From contig NZ_HE610976.1 in the NCBI RefSeq assembly GCF_000285495.1, positions 449,256-513,255 on the forward strand: a stretch of DNA of 64,000 bases. The letters are read 5' to 3'. The first letter of the stretch is position 1. Each line of letters begins with the position of its first letter. Below the pieces are notes generated by a model. It saw only the letters and a list, made by a program, of their open reading frames with translations, made no database searches and was not told where the DNA came from. The stretch is from Oceanobacillus massiliensis str. N'diop (lineage in GTDB: Bacteria; Bacillota; Bacilli; Bacillales; Amphibacillaceae). The translations under genes were made by a program, and so were the position numbers. Below are positions 26,286 through 35,808 of this stretch, one piece after another.

Positions 26286-28345
26286 TATCTGTTAATTTCG
26301 ATGATGTCTTTTTCTTGAGATTCTACATTGCCATGTTTGTTAATGACGATTGTTTCGCTTTCACTCAGGTTGGTGAAGACAATTGGCGTGATGGTTGATT
26401 TGGCGTGTTTTTCAATGTAGGACAGGTCCGCTTTTAATAAAGGCTGTCCCGCTTTGATTTCCTGTCCCTCTTCAATCAGTAATTCAAATCCTTCCCCTTT
26501 TAGATGAACTGTATCGAGTCCAACATGGATCATAATTTCTATCCCTCCTTCAGATTGGATACCAAGAGCATGCTTCGTTGGAAAGGCATTGATTACTTTC
26601 CCGTTAACTGGTGAGACAACAAGTCCATCTGCAGGCATAATCGCAAAACCATCTCCCATCATTTTCCCTGCAAATACTTCGTCGGGAACCTCGGTGATTA
26701 GTACAATTTCCCCTTTTAGAGGTGATACGATGTCTTCAGCTATCTTTTCATTTTGCAATGCGTTCGGGTTTACTTCTTCAATCTGCTGACTTACCGCATC
26801 CGACTGCTGATCTATCTCTGCAGCTGGACGAGGTTTTTTACCAGAGATAATGTCCTGCATCTGTCCTTTAATAATCTCAGAGCGCGGTCCGAATATCGCC
26901 TGGATGTTGTCTCCCACTTCCAAGACCCCTGCCGCCCCCAATTTTTTCAGCTTGTTCTTATCAACATCGCTAATCGAATTTACAGAAACACGCAAACGGG
27001 TGATGCAAGCATCCAGATGGGCAATATTCCCTTCTCCGCCCATCGCCTCAAGTACGTTATAAGCAAGATTTCCAGCGAAAGCCTTCGAATCAGAATCAGC
27101 ATCTTCATCTGCTTCACGCCCCGGTGTCATCAGGTTGAATTTCTTGATGAAATATCTGAAAACGAAATAGTAGAGAACTGCGAATACCAGACCTACTGCA
27201 ATAGCAATCCACCATGGTTCTTTACCCGGCAGAATCCCGAATAGCAGAAAGTCGATCGCCCCACCCGAGAAGGTATAGCCGATATTGACGCCAAGGAATG
27301 TCATCAGGACAAATGATAGACCATCCAATATGGCGTGAATAAAGAATAGTAACGGTGATACGAATAAGAACGAAAACTCGAGTGGTTCCGTAATACCTGT
27401 CAGGAAAGATGTCAGTGCTGCTGAACCGAGCAAACCTGCAACAAGTTTTTTCTTTTCCGGCCGTGCAGTGTGGTACATTGCAAGTGCCGCTGCTGGCAGA
27501 CCAAACATCATGATTGGAAATTCCCCCGCCATGAAATTCCCGGTTGTTATGTCAACTCCATCTTTTAATTGCTGGAAGAAAATCGTCATATCACCACGAA
27601 CCAATTCTCCGGCAGTACTTGTATAAACCCCGAACTCATACCAGAACGGCGCATGGAAAATATGATGCAATCCAAACGGGATCAGTAGACGTTTGATGAA
27701 ACCAAACATAAATACAGCAATATAGGTTCCTTCTTCAATCAGCCAATAAGAAGCTGCGTTCATTGCTTCCTGTATTGGCGGCCATACAATCATCAGCAAT
27801 AGACCTGCTGCAAAAGAAAATGCTGCTGTAGCAATTGGTACAAAACGTTTTCCTGCAAAGAAGCCAAGGAATGATGGCATTTCGATATCATGGAATCTAT
27901 TAAAACTGTATGCTGCAATCAAACCAGCAATAATCCCTCCAAACACACCTGTCTGCAGTGTCGGAATGCCAAGTACACTTGCAAAACCTGGATCATCTGC
28001 AATCAGATCGGGTGTTACTCCCATCCAGGATCCCATCACCTGATTTAATACAAGGTATCCGACCAGCGCTGCGAGTCCAGCTGCACCATCAGCGGCAACG
28101 CCAATTGCAACCCCGACTGCGAAAATCAGCGGCAGGTTGTTAAAGATAATGCCGCCCGCATCTTCCATCACCGTTGCCATGAGCTGGATCCAGTCCGTTT
28201 GCAAAAATGGCAGATAACCGATCATTGTTTCTTGCTGGGCAGCGTTTCCAAATCCTAGCAAAAGACCTGCTGCAGGTAAAAGCGCTACTGGCAGCATCAA
28301 TGCTTTGCCGACTTTTTGCAGTACCCCAAAAGTCTTTTTAAACAT
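26285..28345 (-). CDS. ptsG: PTS glucose-specific enzyme IICBA
   Basis: A 686-residue three-domain permease that takes up and phosphorylates glucose. The IIC membrane domain covers about residues 1-390 (FGVLQKVGKALMLPVALLPAAG; FGLHHIFHAPFWYEFG; GITEPLEFSF). The IIB domain has the phospho-Cys in LDACITRLRVSV near residue 450. The IIA domain ends the protein with MIHVGLDTVHLKGEGF, containing the phospho-His. ATG at 28345 fits GGGAG 9 bases upstream. The gene follows glcT with a RAT/terminator in the 177-base leader, as in B. subtilis. Confidence 0.96.
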   Translation of the reverse strand: MFKKTFGVLQKVGKALMLPVALLPAAGLLLGFGNAAQQETMIGYLPFLQTDWIQLMATVMEDAGGIIFNNLPLIFAVGVAIGVAADGAAGLAALVGYLVLNQVMGSWMGVTPDLIADDPGFASVLGIPTLQTGVFGGIIAGLIAAYSFNRFHDIEMPSFLGFFAGKRFVPIATAAFSFAAGLLLMIVWPPIQEAMNAASYWLIEEGTYIAVFMFGFIKRLLIPFGLHHIFHAPFWYEFGVYTSTAGELVRGDMTIFFQQLKDGVDITTGNFMAGEFPIMMFGLPAAALAMYHTARPEKKKLVAGLLGSAALTSFLTGITEPLEFSFLFVSPLLFFIHAILDGLSFVLMTFLGVNIGYTFSGGAIDFLLFGILPGKEPWWIAIAVGLVFAVLYYFVFRYFIKKFNLMTPGREADEDADSDSKAFAGNLAYNVLEAMGGEGNIAHLDACITRLRVSVNSISDVDKNKLKKLGAAGVLEVGDNIQAIFGPRSEIIKGQMQDIISGKKPRPAAEIDQQSDAVSQQIEEVNPNALQNEKIAEDIVSPLKGEIVLITEVPDEVFAGKMMGDGFAIMPADGLVVSPVNGKVINAFPTKHALGIQSEGGIEIMIHVGLDTVHLKGEGFELLIEEGQEIKAGQPLLKADLSYIEKHAKSTITPIVFTNLSESETIVINKHGNVESQEKDIIEINR

Positions 28346-28390
28346 AATCATTCTCTCCCTTTATAATGATAGTGCAGCAATTTTAAAAAT

Positions 28391-28478
28391 GAAAAAGGCA
28401 TGGCAGAAACAACGAAAAAGGATACAGAGCATACTTGCTTACCCTGCCATCACATTTTCATGTTCCTACTCATGCCTA
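28391..28478 (-). terminator. Conditional terminator in the ptsG leader
   Basis: On the minus strand AGGCATG (28477-28471, the 3' half of the RAT) can pair with CATGCCT (28402-28396), followed by TTTTTC. This pairing excludes the RAT hairpin, the standard antitermination switch. A second stem, ATGGCAG with CTGCCAT, lies within it. Confidence 0.75.
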
Positions 28479-28496
28479 ATCGAATCAGTTACACGT
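28468..28496 (-). promoter_or_regulatory. Ribonucleic antiterminator (RAT) for GlcT
   Basis: Minus strand reads ACGTGTAACTGATTCGATT then AGGCATGAGT. The pattern closely follows the known ptsG RAT (ACTGATTCGAT.AGGCATGAGT). Binding of dephosphorylated GlcT would hold this hairpin and let transcription reach ptsG. Confidence 0.8.
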
Positions 28497-28522
28497 AAGA
28501 ATATATCAACGCTATTCATTTT

Positions 28523-29371
28523 TTATTGTGTGATTACTTTTTCAGTCAAACGCTGCAAATGCATCGTCAAATAGACGGCCTCAGCATCATAAACTTGCTT
28601 TTTCAATGTCTGCTGCATGATTTTGACAAGTTTCCACGAGAGATTATAACATGTTGGATATTCGTTTTTCAATAGGTCCCTGATTTTTTTTGGTTCCTCC
28701 AGTTTTTCACCGTTCTGTACTCGTTCAACGGTATAACGCAGATGACGGATCAGCCTTATGTAATCGATGCTTTTGGGATCTATCGTAATCTGGAATTGTT
28801 TCTCTATTACCCGGATTAATGTCGTAACAAGCTGAGAATAGCGATTGATTTCCGATATGGTTTTATCTGTGATTGCGCTATGGACGTGGAGTGCGATAAA
28901 TCCAATTTCCCCTTCAGGCAAATCAATATCCAAGGATTGATTGATATAATTGACCACTTCTGCCGCAATCTCATATTCTCCAGGGTAAAGCGCTTTCGTT
29001 TCGGTTAAAAATGGATTTCGTATAACTCCGCCTTTCAGCAAGCGACTTATCGCAATTACGATATGGTCTGTCAAGGCAACATGCACATTTTCATTCAGCA
29101 TCGAATTAGATCTATTTTTAATAATCTCAATAGCAGAGACAATTGCATTTAATGTATGATCATCTATTTCCTGCAGAAGTTTTTTATAATTTTCCTGCTC
29201 ATCCTCATTGCGGAGAACGAATAGCTTCTCAACAGTTTCTTCTGCGATCGTGTCATTCTTTTTCCTGTTAAAACCGAGACCTTTTCCAATAAGCACAACT
29301 TCATTTCCTTGGAGGTCCGCAGCAATGAGCACATTGTTATTCAGTATTTTTGTTACCGAAAAAGAGTTCAT
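28523..29371 (-). CDS. glcT: Transcription antiterminator GlcT
   Basis: A 282-residue BglG/SacY-family RNA-binding antiterminator. Residues 1-57 are the CAT RNA-binding domain (ILNNNVLIAADLQGNEVVLIGKGLGF). Two PRD domains follow, with phosphorylatable His in LTDHIVIAISR, IALHVHSAI, IRHLRYTVER and YLTMHLQRL. It is controlled by the PTS and acts on the ptsG leader just downstream. ATG at 29371 is used; codons further upstream translate REP-like copy 18 and are not real. AGGGGA lies about 10 bases before the start. Confidence 0.94.
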   Translation of the reverse strand: MNSFSVTKILNNNVLIAADLQGNEVVLIGKGLGFNRKKNDTIAEETVEKLFVLRNEDEQENYKKLLQEIDDHTLNAIVSAIEIIKNRSNSMLNENVHVALTDHIVIAISRLLKGGVIRNPFLTETKALYPGEYEIAAEVVNYINQSLDIDLPEGEIGFIALHVHSAITDKTISEINRYSQLVTTLIRVIEKQFQITIDPKSIDYIRLIRHLRYTVERVQNGEKLEEPKKIRDLLKNEYPTCYNLSWKLVKIMQQTLKKQVYDAEAVYLTMHLQRLTEKVITQ

Positions 29372-29443
29372 GCTTCCCATCCCCTCATACCTTATGGGAA
29401 TATTATACCATCGATAACAGCAATAAAAAACCCCGCCCTCCCT

Positions 29444-29473
29444 ATCGACAAATTTCGGGGAGTGGCAGGCACC
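29444..29473 (-). repeat. REP-like copy 18 (short form, diverged)
   Basis: Has GGGGAGTGGCAGGCACC, with G replacing A in the core. It lies 72 bases upstream of the glcT start. GC-rich sequence with GGGGGGGCGG fills the space to copy 19. Confidence 0.9.
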
Positions 29474-29539
29474 ACAGCTTGCGGCTGCCGGGTGAAGGCA
29501 GCCGGGCAGTGGGGACAGCTGGGGGGGCGGCAAATATTA

Positions 29540-29569
29540 TTCGACAAATTTCGGGAAGTGACAGGCACC
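29540..29569 (-). repeat. REP-like copy 19 (short form)
   Basis: Lies 28 bases after the sugar transporter stop. GGTGTCACTTCAATTTT at 29578 looks like a decayed inverted partner. Confidence 0.95.
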
Positions 29570-29597
29570 TTATTGGGGGTGTCACTTCAATTTTAAT

Positions 29598-31019
29598 TTA
29601 GTTCCCGTATTGTCTGAATTTGAGTTCGAGTGCTTCCAGCGAGATTCCTTTTGTTTCCGGAAGAAATTTGACCACGAATAGAATTGCGAACAATCCGATA
29701 AAGGAGAACAGGAAGAACGTCGATGATAATCCGATTCCACTAAGTAATATTGGGAACAAGAAACTAATCAGAAAGTTTGTTATCCAGAGGCAGAACACAC
29801 TGACACCCATGCCGATCCCACGTAGTTTCAACGGGAAAATCTCTGCAAGCATCAGCCATGTCACCGGTGATATCGCCCCCTGCTGGAAAGCGAGGAATGT
29901 TACCGTCAATGTAATGACCAGGTACGGTAAAATGGCAGTACCTTCAAATAAAAATGAGCATATACCAATCAATAGCAGCGCAGAGGCTGTTCCTATTAAA
30001 CCGGTTATTAGCATTGGCCGGCGTCCTACTTTTCCAAGCAGCCAGATTCCGACAAATGTTGCCAGAACGGAAATGACACCATTGGCAATATTGGCGACCA
30101 ATGCTGCTTCGGTCCCGAATCCAGCTGTTCGCAATATTTCTGTTCCATAATACATGATCGAGTTGACCCCAGTTATTTGCTGGACAATCCCTATACCAAT
30201 TCCCAGAAGAACCAGTCGCCGTATCCACGGTATAGCCAGATCTTTTATGGAGGCGCGATCAATTTGCTTTTCTGCTTTCAGCGCCGTTCGAATCTCTACC
30301 ACTTCTTTTTCTGCCCGATTGCCAAAGCGAATCTGTTTCATAACATCCAATGCTTCTTTATACCTTCCTTGCGTGATAAGCCAGCGTGGACTTTGAGGCA
30401 CTAACAGCATTCCAAACCATAGCAGGACTGCCGGAATGGTTGCAATTAAAATCATATAACGCCAAACATTTGCATCCTGAGCTCCAACCGTTGCACCAAG
30501 AATCGCATTGGATACATAGGCAAGCAATTGGCCACTGACAATCATCAATTCATTTTGTGTTACCATTCGGCCGCGTTTCTCAGTTGGCGACATTTCAGCC
30601 AGGAAGCTCGGTACAATGACAGATGCTCCCCCGACTGCTAGACCAAGTAAAATTCTGGCAGTAACCATGATTGGAACATCGGGCGCAAAGGCACAGCCCA
30701 AAGTTGCGATAAAAAAGAGAACGGCCAGATACATGATAACCTTTTTACGGCCTAGCCTGTCGGAAAGCTGTCCACCAAAAATGGCACCAAAAGCGGCACC
30801 AAAAATCAGGGAACTCGTTACAATCCCCTGTGTAGTTGCATTTAAATTCAATTGATCCGGCTGTGCCATAAAAGGCAATGCCCCATTGATAACACCCGTA
30901 TCATAACCAAAGAGCAGCCCGCCAAAGGTAGAAACAGATGCAATCAATCGAAGCTTTTTTCTTGCCCTCTTCTCAGCAGGCTGATCCTCACTGTTCACAT
31001 CAGATATTCGCTCTTCCAT
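29598..31019 (-). CDS. MFS sugar porter (inositol/xylose transporter type)
   Basis: A 473-residue twelve-helix sugar:H+ symporter. Signatures: [20 protein letters not shown] at helix 1, [19 protein letters not shown] after helix 2, [47 protein letters not shown] at the end of the first half, [17 protein letters not shown] in helix 7 and [14 protein letters not shown] at the C-terminus. This matches the IolT/CsbC/YwtG group of Bacillus; the sugar cannot be chosen without local pathway genes. GAGGTG precedes the ATG. Confidence 0.9.
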   Translation of the reverse strand: MEERISDVNSEDQPAEKRARKKLRLIASVSTFGGLLFGYDTGVINGALPFMAQPDQLNLNATTQGIVTSSLIFGAAFGAIFGGQLSDRLGRKKVIMYLAVLFFIATLGCAFAPDVPIMVTARILLGLAVGGASVIVPSFLAEMSPTEKRGRMVTQNELMIVSGQLLAYVSNAILGATVGAQDANVWRYMILIATIPAVLLWFGMLLVPQSPRWLITQGRYKEALDVMKQIRFGNRAEKEVVEIRTALKAEKQIDRASIKDLAIPWIRRLVLLGIGIGIVQQITGVNSIMYYGTEILRTAGFGTEAALVANIANGVISVLATFVGIWLLGKVGRRPMLITGLIGTASALLLIGICSFLFEGTAILPYLVITLTVTFLAFQQGAISPVTWLMLAEIFPLKLRGIGMGVSVFCLWITNFLISFLFPILLSGIGLSSTFFLFSFIGLFAILFVVKFLPETKGISLEALELKFRQYGN

Positions 31020-31271
31020 TTTCCTTCACCTCATTAGTTTTTTCTTAATAATGGTTCATTCCTATATTGCATTTATTAAAGAATAAGCAACAGCCTGTCC
31101 AATATTTAAGCTAACCCTTATGTGTTCCAGAGATGAAATAACCTATGCCTCTTTCTGCTGTACTAATTTAATTCCTGAAACTAAAAAGATATTAGACGTG
31201 AAGGGCAGAGAACCCATCACATCTTTTCATACTGATAATGCTATTTCCTAAATTGTTCTGACATGTCTTTG
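31020..31271. other. Intergenic region between sugar transporter and DUF616 gene
   Basis: AT-rich upstream region of the transporter. No gene, repeat copy or strong hairpin was seen. Confidence 0.5.
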
Positions 31272-32006
31272 CTAAAACTGCTCCTCGGCAAAGGTTGTGT
31301 CATTAGCTGTAGTAGGTGCAGCGGAATGTTCATATTTGATTTCAAAATATTTATTTGTATTCCATCTGCTGCAGCCCTCCAGATGGCCATAGCTGAAATT
31401 ATTTTTCCATGCCACGTAATTAAAGCTTAACTGATCCCTGCGGCTGTGTGTTTTGACTTCCTGCCACCATTGATCCATTACTTTCTTTACTTCCGGCGTA
31501 TGTTTTCGCATAATAACATTACTTTCAATTAAGCCATTCTTTTCCGGCATGCCTTCAGCACGGTATTTTGCCATTTGATCCCGTACTCTTCTGTCACCAT
31601 ACCCGATTTCAATCCCTTTCTTATTTTCAATGACACCTTCTGCCTCCACATAGATGCAGTCTCTCCATGGATGATCAAATGAAAGAAATCCTGGACCCGG
31701 CTGATCGAAATGCTTTTCAATTAATTCATCAATATCTGCCGTAATCTCGATATTCCCATCCACCCAAATGCTGTATTGATACTCCGGCAAAAAGACATGC
31801 GGCTGTATTTTCACCTGTCTGCATTTTCTTATTTGATCCAGTCCCTGATCCTCATTCGGAAAAGGTCTGACATCCCACGGTCCGCCATGGAGCGATGGAT
31901 CATCGGTAAAACAAACGTAATCACATCTGTCTGAAACACTATATGGTATTTTTAAATCATCATATCCCTTTGAAATGGCTGTATAGATCACGACATCTTT
32001 TTTCAT
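31272..32006 (-). CDS. DUF616 glycosyltransferase-like protein
   Basis: A 244-residue soluble protein starting KKDVVIYTAISKGYDDLKIP and followed by YVCFTDD, the opening typical of DUF616 (TOD1/MUCI70-related) proteins. YSIWVDGNIEI near residue 85 resembles a DxD-type metal/sugar-nucleotide site. RRDQLSFNYVAWKNN toward the end is another family block. Such proteins are thought to be glycosyltransferases. GAAAGGATGAGG precedes the ATG. It lies downstream of ugd and galU on the same strand, which supports a role in surface polysaccharide. Donor and acceptor are unknown. Confidence 0.8.
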   Translation of the reverse strand: MKKDVVIYTAISKGYDDLKIPYSVSDRCDYVCFTDDPSLHGGPWDVRPFPNEDQGLDQIRKCRQVKIQPHVFLPEYQYSIWVDGNIEITADIDELIEKHFDQPGPGFLSFDHPWRDCIYVEAEGVIENKKGIEIGYGDRRVRDQMAKYRAEGMPEKNGLIESNVIMRKHTPEVKKVMDQWWQEVKTHSRRDQLSFNYVAWKNNFSYGHLEGCSRWNTNKYFEIKYEHSAAPTTANDTTFAEEQF

Positions 32007-32034
32007 ACTTCCTCATCCTTTCACGAATGATATA

Positions 32035-32203
32035 TTAGACTGCCGGCTTGATTGCCGCAGCTTCTTCTAAAAGATTTAACACAACAGGATATATCCACTT
32101 TAGAATGCTTCTCCAATTCCATTGGCAGCACTTGCCAATCTCCCATCATGAAAATTCGTTTATCCCGATCTTTTATTGGCGTCCTTTGAATAGTGGCTGA
32201 TCA
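32035..32203 (-). pseudogene. Possible gene remnant between ugd and the DUF616 gene
   Basis: Two overlapping minus frames can be joined into one plausible C-terminus: RIFMMGDWQVLPMELEKHSKVDI, then YPVVLNLLEEAAAIKPAV and a stop at 32035. The join needs two bases restored in an ATATAT run near 32085. No start or complete domain is visible. It could be the tail of a lost polysaccharide gene, but chance is not excluded. Confidence 0.3.
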
Positions 32204-32261
32204 TTCGCTATGCTTTTTCACTTTCAATGCTTCACAATCTGTTTCACGGTCGGCCACCACC

Positions 32262-33593
32262 TCATTCTGTATGAATCAGCACTTCTTCATTTTGGTAGAC
32301 GGAAGGACGTCCGACCGAATGATATTCGATGCCGTTTGCCTTCATCGTTTCCAAATCAAAGCAGTTTCTGCCGTCAAGAACAATCGGTGTCTTCATGGTT
32401 TGGAATGCATGGAGATCGATATTCTTTATTTCATCCCACTCTGTCAGAATCAGTGCAACATCACTATGCTTAATCGCATCCTCAACACTATCAGCATAGG
32501 TCATTTTGCTGCTTAAAAGCCTTTTGGCGTTATTCGTAGCGATAGGATCATAGCCGATAACTTCTGCGCCCTGCTCGATTAATTTTTCAGTGACAATCAA
32601 AGAAGCTGCCTCTCGCATATCATCTGTGTTCGGTTTAAAAGCAAGCCCCAGTACCGCCACTCGTTTGCCTTTTATAGAAGGGAAACGATCATAGAGCTTA
32701 TCGATTAGGAGTGCCTGCTGTTTCTTATTGACATGTACAACGCCTTTTAGTAACTCAAAATCATAGTTTACGTTTCCCGCAATCTTGATCAATGCCTTGG
32801 TATCCTTTGGAAAGCATGACCCGCCATAGCCTATTCCCGCCTTCAGGAACTTGTCGCCGATTCGCTGATCCATCCCTACCCCTTCTGCCACTTGATCTAC
32901 ATTGGCATCAACCAATTCACAGATATTGGCTATCTCGTTGATAAAGCTAATTTTGGTTGCCAGGAATGCATTGGAAGCATATTTGATCATTTCAGCGCTT
33001 CGGATATCTGTTTTATATACGGAAACACCGAAAGGCTTATTGATTTCTTCGATGACATTTGCCGCCTTCTCATTATCGGCACCAACGACAATTCGATCTC
33101 CATTAAAAGAATCATAGATTGCCGACCCCTCTTTAAGAAACTCAGGGTTTGAAACAATATCGACATGGACGTCGTTTACGAGATTAAGCATAATAGTCTG
33201 CTTGATTTTTTCATTGGTTCCAACCGGCACGGTACTTTTGGTTACTACAATCGCATCTTTTCTGATATGTGCCGCAATATCCTCAGCAGCCTTCATCACA
33301 TAAGAGAGATCTGCAGCACCCTCCGCATTTTCCGGGGTTCCGACTGCGATATAAATAACATCCGCATTTTCAAAACCGGTTTTATGATCTGTTGTGAAGT
33401 ATAACCGGCCCTCTTGGATGTTTTGTTTCATTAATTCATCCAAACCCGGTTCATAAATAGATGATTGCCCTTGGCTCATTTTCTCTACTTTTGCCTCGTC
33501 TATATCTATGCACGTTACTGTATGTCCTATTTCTGAGAGACTTACCCCAGTTACCAGTCCTACGTAGCCCGTACCAACAACTGAAATATTCAT
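32262..33593 (-). CDS. ugd: UDP-glucose 6-dehydrogenase
   Basis: A 443-residue enzyme oxidising UDP-glucose to UDP-glucuronate with two NAD+. NAD-binding loop ISVVGTGYVGLVTGVSLSE at the start, then YEPGLDELM, AVGTPE, TKSTVPVGT, NPEFLKEGSAI and the catalytic Cys in GYGGSCFPKDTKAL (about residue 260). The second Rossmann part has VLGLAFKPNTDDMREAAS. ATG at 33593 is chosen because GGAGG lies 8 bases upstream; the ATG at 33608 contains that site. With galU just upstream it supplies UDP-glucuronate for teichuronic acid or capsule (TuaD-like). Confidence 0.94.
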   Translation of the reverse strand: MNISVVGTGYVGLVTGVSLSEIGHTVTCIDIDEAKVEKMSQGQSSIYEPGLDELMKQNIQEGRLYFTTDHKTGFENADVIYIAVGTPENAEGAADLSYVMKAAEDIAAHIRKDAIVVTKSTVPVGTNEKIKQTIMLNLVNDVHVDIVSNPEFLKEGSAIYDSFNGDRIVVGADNEKAANVIEEINKPFGVSVYKTDIRSAEMIKYASNAFLATKISFINEIANICELVDANVDQVAEGVGMDQRIGDKFLKAGIGYGGSCFPKDTKALIKIAGNVNYDFELLKGVVHVNKKQQALLIDKLYDRFPSIKGKRVAVLGLAFKPNTDDMREAASLIVTEKLIEQGAEVIGYDPIATNNAKRLLSSKMTYADSVEDAIKHSDVALILTEWDEIKNIDLHAFQTMKTPIVLDGRNCFDLETMKANGIEYHSVGRPSVYQNEEVLIHTE

Positions 33594-33688
33594 CCATTTC
33601 CCCTCCATATTGTGAACCTGTTCACAATGCTTATTTTAAAAAATAGATTTCCTCAAAAATCCCCTTGAACGGTACCACCATCTTGAAT

Positions 33689-33718
33689 GGTGCCTGTCAC
33701 TTCCCGAATTTTGTCGAA
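33689..33718 (+). repeat. REP-like copy 20 (short form)
   Basis: Lies between galU and ugd, opposite to both genes. Confidence 0.95.
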
Positions 33719-33787
33719 TACTGTCAGACCCGTTAAGGTATCCATGTAATTCCCAAAATCGAGAAGTGATAAACCCTGTTATGATAT

Positions 33788-34672
33788 TTACTCCTTCACA
33801 ACCTCTTTGCCCAGCACAATCTCTTTTAGCATTTCCAAAACCTGATCACCCATTTCCTCGTTGTTCAGCGCAAACTCAACCGTGGTGCGGATAAATCCAA
33901 GTTTTTCACCAACGTCATAGCGTTTGCCTTCAAAGTCATAGGCATAGACCTTCTGAAGTTCATTTAATTTTTGGATCGCATCGGTCAGCTGGATTTCTCC
34001 TCCTGCACCCGTTTCCTGCTTATCCAGAAAATCAAAAATCTCGGGCGTCAGTATATAGCGGCCCATGATAGCAAGATTGGATGGTGCTGTGCCTTGCTTC
34101 GGCTTTTCAACAAAGTTGCTTACCTGGTAGCGTCTGCCTTCGATTGTTTTCGGATCAATGATCCCATAACGGTATGTCTCTTCCTCCGGAACCTGCTGTA
34201 CGCCAATGACGGATGACTGGGTCTCATCATATTGTTCCATAAGCTGCTTCAGGCATGGCTTTTCAGCTTGGACTATATCATCTCCCAATAACACTGCGAA
34301 TGGATCATTTCCAATGAACTTCCTTGCGCACCAAACTGCATGTCCTAATCCTTTTGCTTCTTTCTGCCTTATGTAGTGAATCTCTACATTGGCAGATTTA
34401 TTGATTTTTTCCAGCAGATTAAATTTCCCTTTTTTAATGAGATTCTCTTCCAGTTCAAAGTTATTATCAAAATGATCCTCAATGGCCCGTTTACCTTTAC
34501 CAGTGACGATAATAATGTCTTCTATGCCGGACTCGATTGCCTCTTCTACGACATACTCAATTGTCGGCCTATCGACAATTGGCAGCATTTCCTTAGGCAT
34601 TGCCTTTGTTGCCGGCAAAAATCTTGTTCCCATACCTGCAGCAGGGATAATCGCTTTTTTAACCTTTCCCAT
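33788..34672 (-). CDS. galU: UTP-glucose-1-phosphate uridylyltransferase
   Basis: A 294-residue enzyme making UDP-glucose. Nucleotidyltransferase signature [30 protein letters not shown] is at residues 8-37, then [19 protein letters not shown] (metal Asp), FVEKPKQG and [12 protein letters not shown]. Length is typical for GalU/GtaB. GGAGGAG precedes the ATG. Its product feeds the dehydrogenase encoded 195 bases downstream and glucosylated wall polymers. Confidence 0.95.
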   Translation of the reverse strand: MGKVKKAIIPAAGMGTRFLPATKAMPKEMLPIVDRPTIEYVVEEAIESGIEDIIIVTGKGKRAIEDHFDNNFELEENLIKKGKFNLLEKINKSANVEIHYIRQKEAKGLGHAVWCARKFIGNDPFAVLLGDDIVQAEKPCLKQLMEQYDETQSSVIGVQQVPEEETYRYGIIDPKTIEGRRYQVSNFVEKPKQGTAPSNLAIMGRYILTPEIFDFLDKQETGAGGEIQLTDAIQKLNELQKVYAYDFEGKRYDVGEKLGFIRTTVEFALNNEEMGDQVLEMLKEIVLGKEVVKE

Positions 34673-34895
34673 ATGATCTCCTCCAAATTCAGCTTAGAGA
34701 GCAACCTCCAAAGCTCGATTTATTTATATAAATCTGTATGTTTACGTTTAATTGCTTATTAATACCCTTCTATAAATCCTATTAAACAAAAATTCATAAA
34801 ATGGTAAAAATTGCTTATCAGGACATTCGACTCATTTTCATAGGATAAACCGCGAATTCTCCTTGTTTTTCGATAGGAAATCAAGTTTCAGCGTT

Positions 34896-34925
34896 TCCGA
34901 CAAAATTCGGGAAGTGACAGGCACC
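34896..34925 (-). repeat. REP-like copy 21 (short form)
   Basis: Begins 10 bases after the permease stop. The bases between, TATTTGGCACCTA, contain a second GGCACC. The same extension occurs at copy 25. Confidence 0.95.
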
Positions 34926-34935
34926 TATTTGGCAC

Positions 34936-35796
34936 CTATTTTCCCATTCTTCTTTGGGCGTAGGATGATAGCCAGATGCTGAGTACTGAGAATAATAGTA
35001 GCGGAACCATCAATGTTAATGCTAATGCATCAAGCATCGGCTGCGGCTGGCTCCCGGAACTTCTCAGGACACTGAATACCATTACCGGCAATGTTTGTGT
35101 GGTCGGTCCGGCAATCAATAGAATCAATGTAAACGCCCCAAACATACGGACAAATATATTGATGGCTGCTGCAGTGATTCCCGGTACGAGCTGCGGCACA
35201 ATGATTTTCGTAAAGAGCTTAAATTTATTCGCTCCGAGAGAATAGGCAGCGAATTCCAGTCTCGGGTCAAGCGACTCAATGAATGGAATAAGGATGAATA
35301 CGGAAAATGGCACACCAATAATCAGGTACACCAAGACGAGACCCGGTATAGTTTCGGCCAGTCCCATCGAATAAAAGATAGACGCAATCGGAATAGCATA
35401 AACCAGTTCAGGTAAGGTGAACGGCAATTGAAAGAAGGACACCAAAAGATTTTTGAACGGAAAATCCTTCCTTGCCAATATGTAGGCAGTAGGAATACTC
35501 AGCACCAAGGAAATAATCGTAGCCGTAAACAGTACCTGCACGGTCACCAGGAAAAATTGGCCGACATCGTAGGAAAGCCAAGCCCGCTTGAACCATTCCA
35601 ATGTAATGCCGCCAAATAGACCATCAGATTCCTTTCCAAATGCACTAAGAAATACAACGAACATCATCCCAAACACAAGTCCCAGAAAACCAATAATCAA
35701 AAACCAGAATGGTATTTTTTTGACGAAGGGTCCTATCTTTTTATTAGAATAGCTTTTATCTTGTACGACTTGCTGATTATCTGCAGGCATTTGCAT
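34936..35796 (-). CDS. ABC transporter permease (second)
   Basis: A 286-residue inner membrane permease with six predicted segments. The EAA-type loop that contacts the ATPase is AAYSLGANKFKLFTKIIVPQLVPGI near residue 195. The N-terminal 25 residues are cytoplasmic and polar. It resembles the PotC/PhnV group (polyamine, iron or phosphonate importers). GGTGGGGAG precedes the ATG. It is the last gene of a binding protein-ATPase-permease-permease operon, 12 bases after the first permease. Confidence 0.88.
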   Translation of the reverse strand: MQMPADNQQVVQDKSYSNKKIGPFVKKIPFWFLIIGFLGLVFGMMFVVFLSAFGKESDGLFGGITLEWFKRAWLSYDVGQFFLVTVQVLFTATIISLVLSIPTAYILARKDFPFKNLLVSFFQLPFTLPELVYAIPIASIFYSMGLAETIPGLVLVYLIIGVPFSVFILIPFIESLDPRLEFAAYSLGANKFKLFTKIIVPQLVPGITAAAINIFVRMFGAFTLILLIAGPTTQTLPVMVFSVLRSSGSQPQPMLDALALTLMVPLLLFSVLSIWLSSYAQRRMGK

Positions 35797-35808
35797 ATTC
35801 TCCCCACC

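Noticed and set aside
29372-29533. N-terminal extension of GlcT
   Set aside because: It reads through copy 18 and GC-rich filler; ATG 29371 gives the normal RNA-binding domain.
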